From the NCBI GenBank assembly GCA_017404985.1, contig JAFRBK010000037.1, positions 1 through 32,606 of the forward strand: 32,606 nucleotides of DNA, given 5' to 3'. The stretch comes from Clostridia bacterium (GTDB lineage: Bacteria; Bacillota; Clostridia; Christensenellales; Aristaeellaceae). A model generated the notes under the pieces. It saw only the letters and a list, made by a program, of their open reading frames with translations. It did no database searches and was not told where the DNA came from. Position 1 is the stretch's first letter. The number at the start of each line of letters is the position of its first letter. This document shows, one piece after another, positions 26,369 to 32,606 of this stretch. Made by a program: the position numbers and the translations under genes.

Positions 26369-27187
26369 ATGATGTTACACAAAAAATGGATTTCTTTGTT
26401 CATTGTTCTTGTTCTGATGCTGACATTCGGCGGTTTCGCCTTCGGAGAGACAGCCGCGGATGCTCCGGCCCAGCCGAAATGCATCGGCATCATTTCCGCG
26501 ATGCAGAACGAAGTGGACCTGCTCATATCGAAAGCGGACATCGAGCGGATCGAAACCGTCGGAAAAGTAGATTTCCATATTGGAACCCTCTGCGGGCTTC
26601 CGGTTGTGGTCGCCAAAGCCGGCGTCGGAAAAGTACAGGCTGCCTCCGGAATGGCCGCGATGCTGAACCGTTACCCTGTTACGGAAGTCATTTTCACCGG
26701 CGTTGCGGGCGGCGTGGGGGACGAAACGCAGGTGCTGGATGAGGTGATTGCCACCCGGCTGATTCAGCATGACTTTGGCCAGATTACCGCAGACGGTTTC
26801 GAATGGTTTGCCAGCGCCGACGGAGAGGCGGATTACTGTGACTGTGATCCCGGCCTGGTCAGCATTGCCTATGACGCCGCAGCCGCCGAGCTGGGTGAAG
26901 CGCACGTTTTCAAGGGAATTATCGCCTCCGGCGACCAGTTCATTGCTTCAGAAGCACACGTGAAGAAACTGCAGGACGACTTTAACGCCATTGCCTGTGA
27001 GATGGAAGGGGCGGCCATCGCAGCGGTCTGCCGCAACTATGACATCCCCTTCGTCGTCATCCGCTGCATGTCCGACAAAGCAGACGGCAAAGCCCATGAA
27101 TCCTACGAGAATCTGGTTGACCTTGCCGCCAACCAATCCTCCCGAATCGTGCTCCGGATGCTTCAGGCCATCCATGACAGCCCATAA
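26369..27187 (+). CDS. Exported MTA/SAH nucleosidase-like protein
   Basis: 272 aa. AGGAGG lies 10 bp before the ATG. Residues 1-27 are a signal peptide (KKWISLFIVLVLMLTFGGFAFG), then a short linker and a full 5'-methylthioadenosine/S-adenosylhomocysteine nucleosidase fold. It starts at IGIISAMQNEVDLL (first catalytic Glu) and includes VIFTGVAGGVGD, ACEMEGAAIA (ribose-binding Glu) and IRCMSDKADGKA (catalytic Asp). All three catalytic acids known from E. coli MTAN are in place. Family members are normally cytoplasmic and split adenine from MTA or SAH; this one should act outside the membrane, perhaps salvaging nucleosides. Two small membrane-protein genes follow in a likely operon. Confidence 0.88.
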   Translation: MMLHKKWISLFIVLVLMLTFGGFAFGETAADAPAQPKCIGIISAMQNEVDLLISKADIERIETVGKVDFHIGTLCGLPVVVAKAGVGKVQAASGMAAMLNRYPVTEVIFTGVAGGVGDETQVLDEVIATRLIQHDFGQITADGFEWFASADGEADYCDCDPGLVSIAYDAAAAELGEAHVFKGIIASGDQFIASEAHVKKLQDDFNAIACEMEGAAIAAVCRNYDIPFVVIRCMSDKADGKAHESYENLVDLAANQSSRIVLRMLQAIHDSP

Positions 27188-27241
27188 AAACAGCGCATTT
27201 CAATCTGTAAAGAACCTATATTTCAAAGGAGGAAAAAGAAA

Positions 27242-27463
27242 ATGAACAAAACCACCAAGGCTATTCTCTACGGCGTCGCGTCCTTTGCGGCTTTTATCCT
27301 GGCTATGTCAGGCATCCGCTCCCTGATCAAAGGCGTTCCCTTCGTCGACCAATTCAAGCAATGGTCCAACTGGGTGTTTGCAGCCTGCTTCGGCATTTCC
27401 ATTGCATGGTCCACCCTGAAGAAGGACAACGAAAACAACAAAGATAAAAAGGACAACGAATAA
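27242..27463 (+). CDS. Small two-helix membrane protein
   Basis: 73 aa. AAAGGAGG precedes the ATG, 54 bp after the nucleosidase stop. Two hydrophobic helices (about residues 7-25 and 44-58) are followed by a highly charged tail (KKDNENNKDKKDNE), probably cytoplasmic. No family recognised. Gene spacing suggests one transcript with its neighbours. Confidence 0.65.
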   Translation: MNKTTKAILYGVASFAAFILAMSGIRSLIKGVPFVDQFKQWSNWVFAACFGISIAWSTLKKDNENNKDKKDNE

Positions 27464-27501
27464 CATGAACGCAGCTGCCCGGGCAAAAGGAGAACAGAAA
27501 A

Positions 27502-28218
27502 ATGAATATCTATCTCGCCCTGTTGCTTTTTTCCTTTATCATCCTTTTATACTGGGTCATTACCGAGCTGTTTACCTTTTTCTTCCGGTTAACAGGACTG
27601 CCGGTTGAAAAAGCCCGGTTTCAGGTGATTTCGCTGCTGACCGGCACGGGATTCACCACGAGGGAAAGCGAGATGGTTCTGTCCTCCCGCCGGCGGCGGC
27701 GCCTCGCACGGGTTACCATGCTCTTCGGATATGTATTCAATATTACAATTGTGACCGCATTTATCAACGTTTTTTTAACCATGAAGCTGAGCCAGGTCGG
27801 ATACCATTTTCTCAGCTTCCTGATTCCGCTGGGTACCGCCGCCCTGATTTTTATCTTCATGCGTGTTCCGAAAATCCGCGCCATCGGCGACAATCTGCTT
27901 CGCCGTTTGGCAGACCGCGCTTTTGACCGGAAGGAAGCATTCAACGCCGTCATGCTGATCGACAACATCAGCTCGGAATCCATCGTCCAGGTTACGCTGC
28001 GCCACATTCCGGAAGAATACCAGGGGCTCAGCCTTGCCGAAACCCGGCTGCGCGCGGAAACCGGCATCATGGTCATGCTGATTGAACGCCAGGGCGGCAA
28101 ACCCATGCCAGCCCACGCGGATACCGTATTTGAAGTCGGCGATAAACTGACCGTCTTCGGAGACTATAATGCCATTTGCAAAGCCTTTCACGCGCGGGAG
28201 CACTTCGCAGACGACTGA
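27502..28218 (+). CDS. Membrane protein with C-terminal TrkA-C (RCK_C) domain
   Basis: 238 aa. AAAGGAG precedes the ATG. A first helix (3-25), a segment LTGTGFTTRESE that resembles the TGFTT of Trk/Ktr pore loops, an Arg-rich patch (SSRRRRRLAR) and two further helices (~68-92 and 98-121) come first. A TrkA-C-type ligand-binding domain (~150-230: EYQGLSLAETRLRAETGIMV, VFEVGDKLTVFG) follows. RCK_C domains sense small ligands such as cyclic di-AMP or nucleotides in ion transporters. With no full pore and no RCK_N domain, this is more likely a regulatory subunit or sensor than a channel. Confidence 0.75.
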   Translation: MNIYLALLLFSFIILLYWVITELFTFFFRLTGLPVEKARFQVISLLTGTGFTTRESEMVLSSRRRRRLARVTMLFGYVFNITIVTAFINVFLTMKLSQVGYHFLSFLIPLGTAALIFIFMRVPKIRAIGDNLLRRLADRAFDRKEAFNAVMLIDNISSESIVQVTLRHIPEEYQGLSLAETRLRAETGIMVMLIERQGGKPMPAHADTVFEVGDKLTVFGDYNAICKAFHAREHFADD

Positions 28219-28238
28219 CCCTGATTGCCCCGCGGCAC

Positions 28239-28266
28239 AAAAAAGGCCTGCCGAAAAACGGCAGGC
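28239..28266 (-). terminator. Terminator of the coiled-coil gene
   Basis: GCCTGCCG/CGGCAGGC (28246-28253 and 28259-28266), 8-bp stem and 5-nt loop, followed on the minus strand by six T (28239-28244). It lies 15 nt after the minus-strand stop. It has no T tract in the plus direction. Confidence 0.75.
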
Positions 28267-28281
28267 GCGGCAGACACACCC

Positions 28282-28653
28282 TTACAGCAACTCCGCAATC
28301 GCCTTTTTCAGTTTTGCCACTTCGGCTTCCAGCTTGGCAAGCTTTTCCTTCAAAATAGCGTTTTCCGCAGCCAGCGCATTCTCTTCCTCTTTGGCGGCAG
28401 CCTTCGGCTCCTTTTCCTTCTTTTCAGCAGGCTTCTTCGCTTCTTTGGGCGCCTTTTTCCCGGAACGGGATTGCGCCGCCTTCTTCTCCGCCGATACGCC
28501 CGCAGCGGCTTCAGCAGCCCTGCGCTTCATCTGGGCAATCACCTGCCACGGAACACCATAGGCATCCGCCGCGGCTTTCACGCCAATCTCTTCCGCCTTC
28601 GCGAGCATTTCGGCGCGCTGTTCCTCTGAATAAACCACCTTTTCCCTGGCCAT
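28282..28653 (-). CDS. HTH protein with Lys/Ala-rich linker and C-terminal coiled coil
   Basis: 123 aa, start after AAAGGAG and a strong promoter. Residues ~8-45 (YSEEQRAEMLAKAEEIGVKA then AADAYGVPWQVIAQMKRR) look like a transposase-type helix-turn-helix. Residues ~46-87 are a basic Lys/Ala/Pro-rich stretch like the tail of histone H1 or bacterial H1-like proteins. Residues ~88-123 (ENAILKEKLAKLEAEVAKLK) form a heptad leucine-zipper helix. A dimeric DNA-binding protein is the natural reading, perhaps nucleoid-associated; no target is known. It is too short for a transposase and no IS ends were seen. Confidence 0.65.
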   Translation of the reverse strand: MAREKVVYSEEQRAEMLAKAEEIGVKAAADAYGVPWQVIAQMKRRAAEAAAGVSAEKKAAQSRSGKKAPKEAKKPAEKKEKEPKAAAKEEENALAAENAILKEKLAKLEAEVAKLKKAIAELL

Positions 28654-28690
28654 TGGTTTCTCCTTTCACGATTCGTAAATCTTTATTCCA

Positions 28691-28719
28691 ATTTTATCAT
28701 GATGAACCTGTTTTGTAAA
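28691..28719 (-). promoter_or_regulatory. Promoter of the HTH/coiled-coil gene
   Basis: On the minus strand TTTACA (28714-28719), 17 bp, TAAAAT (28691-28696); each box matches consensus at 5/6. It starts about 40 bp before the ATG. Confidence 0.6.
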
Positions 28720-28747
28720 TTCTTCTTCCAAAATCAAACAATGAAGG

Positions 28748-28776
28748 TTGTCCGGGAACGCGCTGTGTGGTATTCT
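28748..28776 (+). promoter_or_regulatory. Possible promoter of the phosphatase gene
   Basis: TTGTCC (28748-28753), 17 bp, TATTCT (28771-28776), each box 4/6, about 40 bp before the ATG. Confidence 0.35.
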
Positions 28777-28818
28777 TTTCTTTGAAAAAAAACAGGACAG
28801 CCGGAGGTGGAGAGATCC

Positions 28819-30042
28819 ATGATGAAAAAAGCAGGCGGAAAAACGGCGGTTGTTTTCCTGCTTACGCTGATTCTGACCTTCTCCGTATGGTCATCCTGCT
28901 TCGCCGAAGACCCCTCCGAACTGAACTTCCGGAGGGATTCGATGAGCCGTACCGGCTCGGAGTTCCCGGGGAACATGCGGTTCCTGATCGGGGAGGAAGG
29001 GAATCCCGCGGGGAATTATACTTACAGTGACCGGAGCAGCAGCAGATACGGGCTTCCCTCGAAAGAGGATGTCAACAAAAAAGGCGTTGACCAATTATAT
29101 ATATCCGGCAGTGCTGAGTATACTGCAAGCCAGTTTGCCAGGATGGTGGACTGGATTAAAACATATGCACCCGGGAAAGCTATCTATGTCATCGACCTGC
29201 GGCAGGAAACCCACGGTTTTGTCTATGGAACAAATGAAGATACCAGTGAGGCAATCAGCGGCATCCCCTTTTCGGCGCAGGCCGAGCATAACTGGGTCAA
29301 TATCGGGATGTCAACCAAGGAAGTCATCGCAAATGAAAAATCGATCCTTGCCGGCATGGCAGGCAAAGAAATCACCTACAGCAGCGGCCGTCCCGGCAGG
29401 CCAGGCAGTTCCGGTACCACTCCTACCATCACTACCATCAGCATGAGCAGATTTATTACCGAAGAGCAGATGGTTAAGGAAACAGATGAAAACATCGGAT
29501 ACCTTCGCCTTGCGATTCCTGACAGAACCTGCCCGGAGCCGGAAATCATCGACATGTTTATTAATTTCGTCAAGGGCATCGACATGAATAACTCCTGGCT
29601 GCATTTCCACTGCCTGGCCGGCATCGGGCGCACCGGGATCATGATGTCCGTTTACGACATGATGAAGAATCCGGATGTGCCGATGACCGACATTCTGACC
29701 CGGCAGACGATGACCGGCAGCGGCTATCCAATGTCCCCGGCCAGCAGCCAGGAATACCTGGCTGCCTACGACGCGGAGCGGCTCCGCCTGATTCCGCTGA
29801 TCTACCAGTATATCCAGGAGAACTGGAAAGCGAACTACCCCATTTCCTTCTCCGAATGGCTGGTGAAGAAGGATGAACCGGAACCCACCGAAGCGCCGGC
29901 TTCCCCGACACCTGCGCCGACGCCCCGCCCGGCTGTGATTCCGAAAACCGGGGACACCTTCGACCTGACGCTGCTGCTGGCCATCGCCGCGATCGGGCTG
30001 GCGGGCATGCTGGCTGTTTCCATACGGCGCCTTCGGAAATAA
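28819..30042 (+). CDS. Secreted, wall-anchored PTP-like (phytase-type) phosphatase
   Basis: 407 aa from the ATG at 28819, with GGAGG 11 bp upstream (a GTG at 28807 overlaps that site and is less likely). Residues 1-32 are a signal peptide ending in CFA. The active site is HCLAGIGRTG with Cys265 as nucleophile, the CX5R of cysteine phosphatases. Asp235 in IPDRTCPEPE corresponds to the general-acid loop of PTP-like phytases. A Pro-rich spacer (PTEAPASPTPAPTPRP) leads to IPKTGD (374-379), a hydrophobic helix and RRLRK, the layout of a sortase substrate with an IPxTG-type motif. So it probably removes phosphate from inositol phosphates or phosphoproteins at the cell surface. No sortase gene is in the window. 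A terminator follows. Confidence 0.85.
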   Translation: MMKKAGGKTAVVFLLTLILTFSVWSSCFAEDPSELNFRRDSMSRTGSEFPGNMRFLIGEEGNPAGNYTYSDRSSSRYGLPSKEDVNKKGVDQLYISGSAEYTASQFARMVDWIKTYAPGKAIYVIDLRQETHGFVYGTNEDTSEAISGIPFSAQAEHNWVNIGMSTKEVIANEKSILAGMAGKEITYSSGRPGRPGSSGTTPTITTISMSRFITEEQMVKETDENIGYLRLAIPDRTCPEPEIIDMFINFVKGIDMNNSWLHFHCLAGIGRTGIMMSVYDMMKNPDVPMTDILTRQTMTGSGYPMSPASSQEYLAAYDAERLRLIPLIYQYIQENWKANYPISFSEWLVKKDEPEPTEAPASPTPAPTPRPAVIPKTGDTFDLTLLLAIAAIGLAGMLAVSIRRLRK

Positions 30043-30071
30043 AACCACCTTCCCCTGCGCTCAAATAAAAT

Positions 30072-30108
30072 TCCCTGCCGGACCACGCGGCAGGGATTTT
30101 TGTTTCGG
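30072..30108. terminator. Bidirectional terminator between phosphatase and metallo-hydrolase genes
   Basis: TCCCTGCCG/CGGCAGGGA (30072-30080 and 30088-30096), 9-bp stem and 7-nt loop, followed by TTTTTGTTT on plus and by ATTTTATTT on minus. It sits between two converging genes. Confidence 0.8.
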
Positions 30109-30120
30109 TTTCAGCAGGCT

Positions 30121-31740
30121 TTACGGAAGCAGCTTGCGCAGCCTGTGCACCATCTGCTCCAGTTCCTGGTTGGAATGCCCTTCCATGGAATGGACATACC
30201 GGCCCAGCTCCTGTACCAGGGCGACCGCTTCGGAATAAAGGGTCTTATTCCGCTTGCCTCCCTCAGAAACTTCCCCGCCGCCGGCTGCCTCCTGCTTCTC
30301 ATACAGCGGAACCGGCTCACTCCGGTCGATCCATTCATCCGTGAGCAGGTCAAAGCAGGCGCCGGACCAGGGCGCCTCCGCCGGCAGACTGAATTTTTCG
30401 GACACCGTCCGCGCGAAGGTTTCGCAGGCTTCATTATCTCCGTGATTGATAAATACGCGCTTCGGCTTTTTTTCAAACCCATCAAGCCAGCGCAGCAGGC
30501 CGCTCCGGTCCGCATGGCCGGAGACGCCGGGAAGCAGGCGCACTTCCGCGTTGACATTGATTTTTTCGCCCATGATCGAGACAGATTCCGCTCCGTCAAA
30601 AATCGCACGACCCAGAGTTCCGACCGCCTGGTAACCGGCGAACAGAACCGTATTGTTTTTCTCCCAGATTCCGTTTTTCAAATGATGGCGGATCCGGCCG
30701 CCGTCGCACATGCCGCCGGAGGAAATAATGACCTTGGGCTCCTTGTTACCATTCAGCGCCTTGGATTCCTCCGAGGAAAGAACCGTATGCAGGCCTTCAA
30801 ACCAGATCGGATTCTCCCCTGATTTCAGGACTTGCTGCGTATCTTCGTCCAGGCATTCTATATTGCACTGCAGGAAAACCGCCGTGGCTTTCTCCGCCAG
30901 CGGGCTGTCCACATACACCGGGAAATCACGGAAATCAGGAAGCAGGGATTCCTGCTTGATTTTACGGAAGAAATACAGAAGTTCCTGGGTGCGCCCTACC
31001 GCGAAGGAGGGAATAATGACCGTGCCGCGCCGGGAGAAGGTCTTCCGCAGGATCTCCACCAGGACCGGGATCGGATCCACCACCTGGTCATGGTCCCTGA
31101 TGCCGTACGTGGATTCAAGCAGCAGGTAATCCGCATCCTTCACCACAGAAGGATCCCGGATAATCGGCTGGTTGGTGTTCCCGACATCGCCGGAAAAGAC
31201 CATCTTCACCTGCTTTCCGTTTTCCTCCATCATCATCTCCAGAAAAGAGGAGCCCAGCAGGTGCCCCGCATCGGTAAACCGTACAGACAGGCCTTCGTCA
31301 ATCATCATCTGCTGGCCGTAGGGACAGGGCTGGAAGCACGCCATCACCGCTTCCGCATCCCTCAGGGAATAGAGCGGTTCCACGGCAGGCTCGCCTTTGC
31401 GCTGGTTCTTTTTCGTTTCCGTCGCCGCGTCCATTTCCTGAATATGGGCGCTGTCCGCCAGCATGATTTCACACAGGCTGATCGTTTCCGGCGTCGCATA
31501 GATCACGCCGCGGAAACCTTTTTTATACAGAAGGGGCAGTTTTCCGGAATGATCAATATGCGCATGGGTCAGGAAAACATACTCGATTTTTGATTCCGGA
31601 ACGGGAAGTTCCTTCATCGCAAATTCATTCACTCCCTGATCAAGGCCGTAATCCACAATCAGATACCGGCCAGGCAACCATTCCACGAGGGTACAGCTTC
31701 CGGTTACCTGATGAGCAGCTCCCAGGAAAGTAATTTTCAT
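30121..31740 (-). CDS. MBL-fold, beta-CASP metallo-hydrolase (RNA-specificity type)
   Basis: 539 aa. The metallo-beta-lactamase fold opens with ITFLGAAHQVTGSC, and the metal motif is THAHIDHSG (His59, His61, Asp63, His64). GHLLGSSFLE and FSGDVGN supply further ligands. A beta-CASP domain follows (~200-330, YGIRDH then IPSFAVGRTQELLYF), then an RMMBL-type motif (VSGHADRSGLLRWL) and INHGDNEACETFA. These are features of the CPSF-73/RNase J-like group, so a cytoplasmic RNA nuclease is likely. The start GLDQG/VDYGLDQGVNEF pattern is that of the YSH1-like bacterial proteins and not of RNase J itself. A promoter lies upstream. Confidence 0.88.
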   Translation of the reverse strand: MKITFLGAAHQVTGSCTLVEWLPGRYLIVDYGLDQGVNEFAMKELPVPESKIEYVFLTHAHIDHSGKLPLLYKKGFRGVIYATPETISLCEIMLADSAHIQEMDAATETKKNQRKGEPAVEPLYSLRDAEAVMACFQPCPYGQQMMIDEGLSVRFTDAGHLLGSSFLEMMMEENGKQVKMVFSGDVGNTNQPIIRDPSVVKDADYLLLESTYGIRDHDQVVDPIPVLVEILRKTFSRRGTVIIPSFAVGRTQELLYFFRKIKQESLLPDFRDFPVYVDSPLAEKATAVFLQCNIECLDEDTQQVLKSGENPIWFEGLHTVLSSEESKALNGNKEPKVIISSGGMCDGGRIRHHLKNGIWEKNNTVLFAGYQAVGTLGRAIFDGAESVSIMGEKINVNAEVRLLPGVSGHADRSGLLRWLDGFEKKPKRVFINHGDNEACETFARTVSEKFSLPAEAPWSGACFDLLTDEWIDRSEPVPLYEKQEAAGGGEVSEGGKRNKTLYSEAVALVQELGRYVHSMEGHSNQELEQMVHRLRKLLP

Positions 31741-31789
31741 GGCAACGCCTCCGCATTATATGGCGCTTCCGCGCCTTTTTTCTGGTTTT

Positions 31790-31818
31790 ATCATACCATA
31801 CAGCCCGATGCCGGGCAA
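31790..31818 (-). promoter_or_regulatory. Possible promoter of the metallo-hydrolase gene
   Basis: On the minus strand TTGCCC (31813-31818), 17 bp, TATGAT (31790-31795). The leader then holds a short GGCGC/GCGCC hairpin (31762-31775). A run of nine G lies 23 bp upstream of the -35. Confidence 0.4.
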
Positions 31819-31840
31819 GCGATAGTTTTCGTATCGGACA

Positions 31841-31849
31841 GGGGGGGGG
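31841..31849 (+). repeat. Poly-G tract (nine G)
   Basis: Nine consecutive G between the metallo-hydrolase promoter and the GGCGAAT repeats. Such tracts slip during replication and are sometimes used to vary promoter strength. Confidence 0.8.
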
Positions 31850-31850
31850 T

Positions 31851-32055
31851 AATTCGCCGGCGAATTGGCGAATAGGCGAATAGACGCCTCCAGGCCTTGA
31901 AAAATAAGGAAAGTCTATTCGCCGAATTTTGGCGAATTGGCGAATAGGCGAATAGGCATTTGTCGAATTGGGGCCTCCAAGCCTTGAAAAATAAGGAAAG
32001 TCTATTCGCCAGGTGGATTTGGAAATTGGCGAATTGGCGGCGAATAGGCGAAACG
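31851..32055. repeat. Intergenic GGCGAAT-type repeat region with hairpins
   Basis: It begins with a perfect 16-bp palindrome AATTCGCCGGCGAATT (31851-31866). Two related units follow (about 31859-31923 and 31931-32010). Each has GGCGAATTGGCGAATAGGCG, then GCCTCCA, CCTTGAAAAATAAGGAAAG and TCTATTCGCC. In unit 1, GGCGAATAGAC (31875-31885) pairs perfectly with GTCTATTCGCC (31913-31923), and CCTT/AAGG pairs inside. A third partial copy runs to ~32055. No coding frame is credible here. Confidence 0.8.
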
Positions 32056-32079
32056 GCGAAACCACTTTGGAAAAACGCT

Positions 32080-32110
32080 GATGAAACTCAAAAAAAGTGA
32101 AACTCAAACA
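32080..32110 (+). repeat. 31-bp direct repeat, copy 1
   Basis: Identical over 31 bp to 32278-32308, 198 bp away. The unit itself contains TGAAACTCAAA twice. Confidence 0.85.
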
Positions 32111-32277
32111 CGGGAGATGCCCGGTGGTTCGAGTTTGTTCAGAACACGTGTATACTCAAAAATCAGTACACTCAAAATCGGATTCGACAACGAAAGCCGG
32201 AAGAAATATCCAACTGGAAGATCAGGCAGATTCGTTTTGTGTCTCGAATTTTTTGTGACTCGTTCGATCCGGAACGT

Positions 32278-32308
32278 GATGAAACTCAAAAAAAGTGAAA
32301 CTCAAACA
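32278..32308 (+). repeat. 31-bp direct repeat, copy 2
   Basis: Second identical copy. Between the copies ACTCAAA occurs twice more (about 32153 and 32168) and once in inverse orientation (about 32132). Confidence 0.85.
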
Positions 32309-32327
32309 GAGAAATGAGCTGTGCGGA

Positions 32328-32492
32328 ATGGTTAAGATGGAAAATATGGTCGGAAAAGTGACCAGCGGCTTTGCGGAAGACGGTGATACTAAAAAATGGT
32401 GTTACTAAATTCTCTATACAAAAGATGGCAAAGCAATCTCCCATGATGAGTTTAGTGAAGCACTTAAACCTGAATTATTCACGAACATATAG
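32328..32492 (+). pseudogene. Short ORF broken by a stop codon
   Basis: From ATG 32328 the frame reads MVKMENMVGKV then FAEDGDTKKWCY, stops at TAA (32406-32408), and continues in the same frame as ILYTKDGKAISHDEF then SEALKPELFTNI to TAG (32490-32492). The part after the stop has protein-like composition. No clear ribosome binding site, family unknown; remnant gene assumed. Confidence 0.3.
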
Positions 32493-32542
32493 CCAATGTC
32501 CCGTTATCCTATGAAAAGCAAAGGATTCCGGGCCATTTTCTT

Positions 32543-32561
32543 TTTCACCAAATAGGTGAAA
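32543..32561. promoter_or_regulatory. Inverted repeat, candidate operator
   Basis: TTTCACC (32543-32549), 5 bp, GGTGAAA (32555-32561), just upstream of the promoter at the right edge. No T tract follows, so an operator is more likely than a terminator. Confidence 0.4.
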
Positions 32562-32565
32562 TTCC

Positions 32566-32594
32566 TGCAAAAAGAACCCCAGATCTGGTATAAT
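32566..32594 (+). promoter_or_regulatory. Promoter of a gene beyond the right edge
   Basis: Extended -10 TGGTATAAT (TATAAT 32589-32594) with a poor -35 (TGCAAA 32566-32571, 17 bp). The gene it serves is outside the window. Confidence 0.5.
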
Positions 32595-32606
32595 AGAATC
32601 ACCACA

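Noticed and set aside
28282-28653. Insertion sequence (transposase OrfA-like)
   Set aside because: The HTH is transposase-like, but there is no catalytic partner ORF, no terminal inverted repeats, and the gene has its own promoter and terminator.
31762-31781. GGCGC/GCGCC hairpin followed by T run as plus-strand terminator
   Set aside because: The stem is only 5 bp and no plus-strand gene lies upstream; it falls in the leader of the metallo-hydrolase gene.
31851-32308. CRISPR array
   Set aside because: Repeats are irregular in length and spacing, there are no uniform spacers and no cas genes.
32081-32317. 78-codon ORF bounded by the direct repeats
   Set aside because: Its identical ends come from the 31-bp repeat; no ribosome binding site and unlikely composition.

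Overview
The window looks like chromosomal DNA of an anaerobic, fairly GC-rich Firmicute (Clostridia), probably an uncultured gut or rumen lineage. The grounds are strong AGGAGG-type ribosome binding sites, an oxygen-sensitive glycyl radical enzyme with its radical-SAM activase, a LplB/YtcP-type sugar importer, a WYL-domain remnant and a Gram-positive IPKTG-type wall-sorting tail. No tRNA, rRNA, CRISPR array or mobile element was seen. The first ~3 kb and the last ~0.8 kb look richer in A+T than the glycan locus between them.

Layout. 194-2854 (-): exported trypsin-like protease with zinc ribbons, TPR-like repeats and an FN3-like tail. 3061-3945 (-): ribokinase-like PfkB kinase, divergent from a small TPR-like protein (4176-4775, +). 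4832-12250 (+): glycosidase operon with an (alpha/alpha)6 glycosidase-like protein, a GH38 alpha-mannosidase and a GH106-like protein. 12283-18362 (-): two ABC sugar permeases, a solute-binding protein, a strong hairpin and a second GH38-like enzyme. 18498-19229 (-): AraC-family regulator. 19421-25243 (+): glycyl radical enzyme (GRE), its activase, a ROK sugar kinase and a two-part mannose-6-phosphate-isomerase-like protein. 25283-26059: decayed genes. 26369-28218 (+): exported MTA/SAH-nucleosidase-like protein and two membrane proteins. 28282-28653 (-): HTH / Lys-Ala linker / coiled-coil protein. 28819-30042 (+): wall-anchored PTP-like (phytase-type) phosphatase. 30121-31740 (-): beta-CASP metallo-hydrolase. 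31841-32606: repeat-rich intergenic DNA, a stop-broken ORF and a promoter for a gene beyond the right edge.

How it may work together. The centre reads as a glycan-use locus: GH38/GH106-type enzymes trim an oligosaccharide, the ABC system imports product, the AraC protein senses it, and the ROK kinase plus isomerase-like protein feed sugar phosphate to central metabolism. What does not fit an ordinary mannoside pathway is the GRE and activase at the head of the kinase/isomerase operon. The transporter and GRE promoters carry near-identical upstream elements: a 19-bp box (16/19 identical), a GCACTT box 12 bp further on, TGCA/GGCA cores 21 bp apart, and a TACAAT -10 at 38 or 39 bp. The AraC gene lies between them. 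This makes the GRE a co-regulated part of the same pathway, and its substrate is the main open question here.
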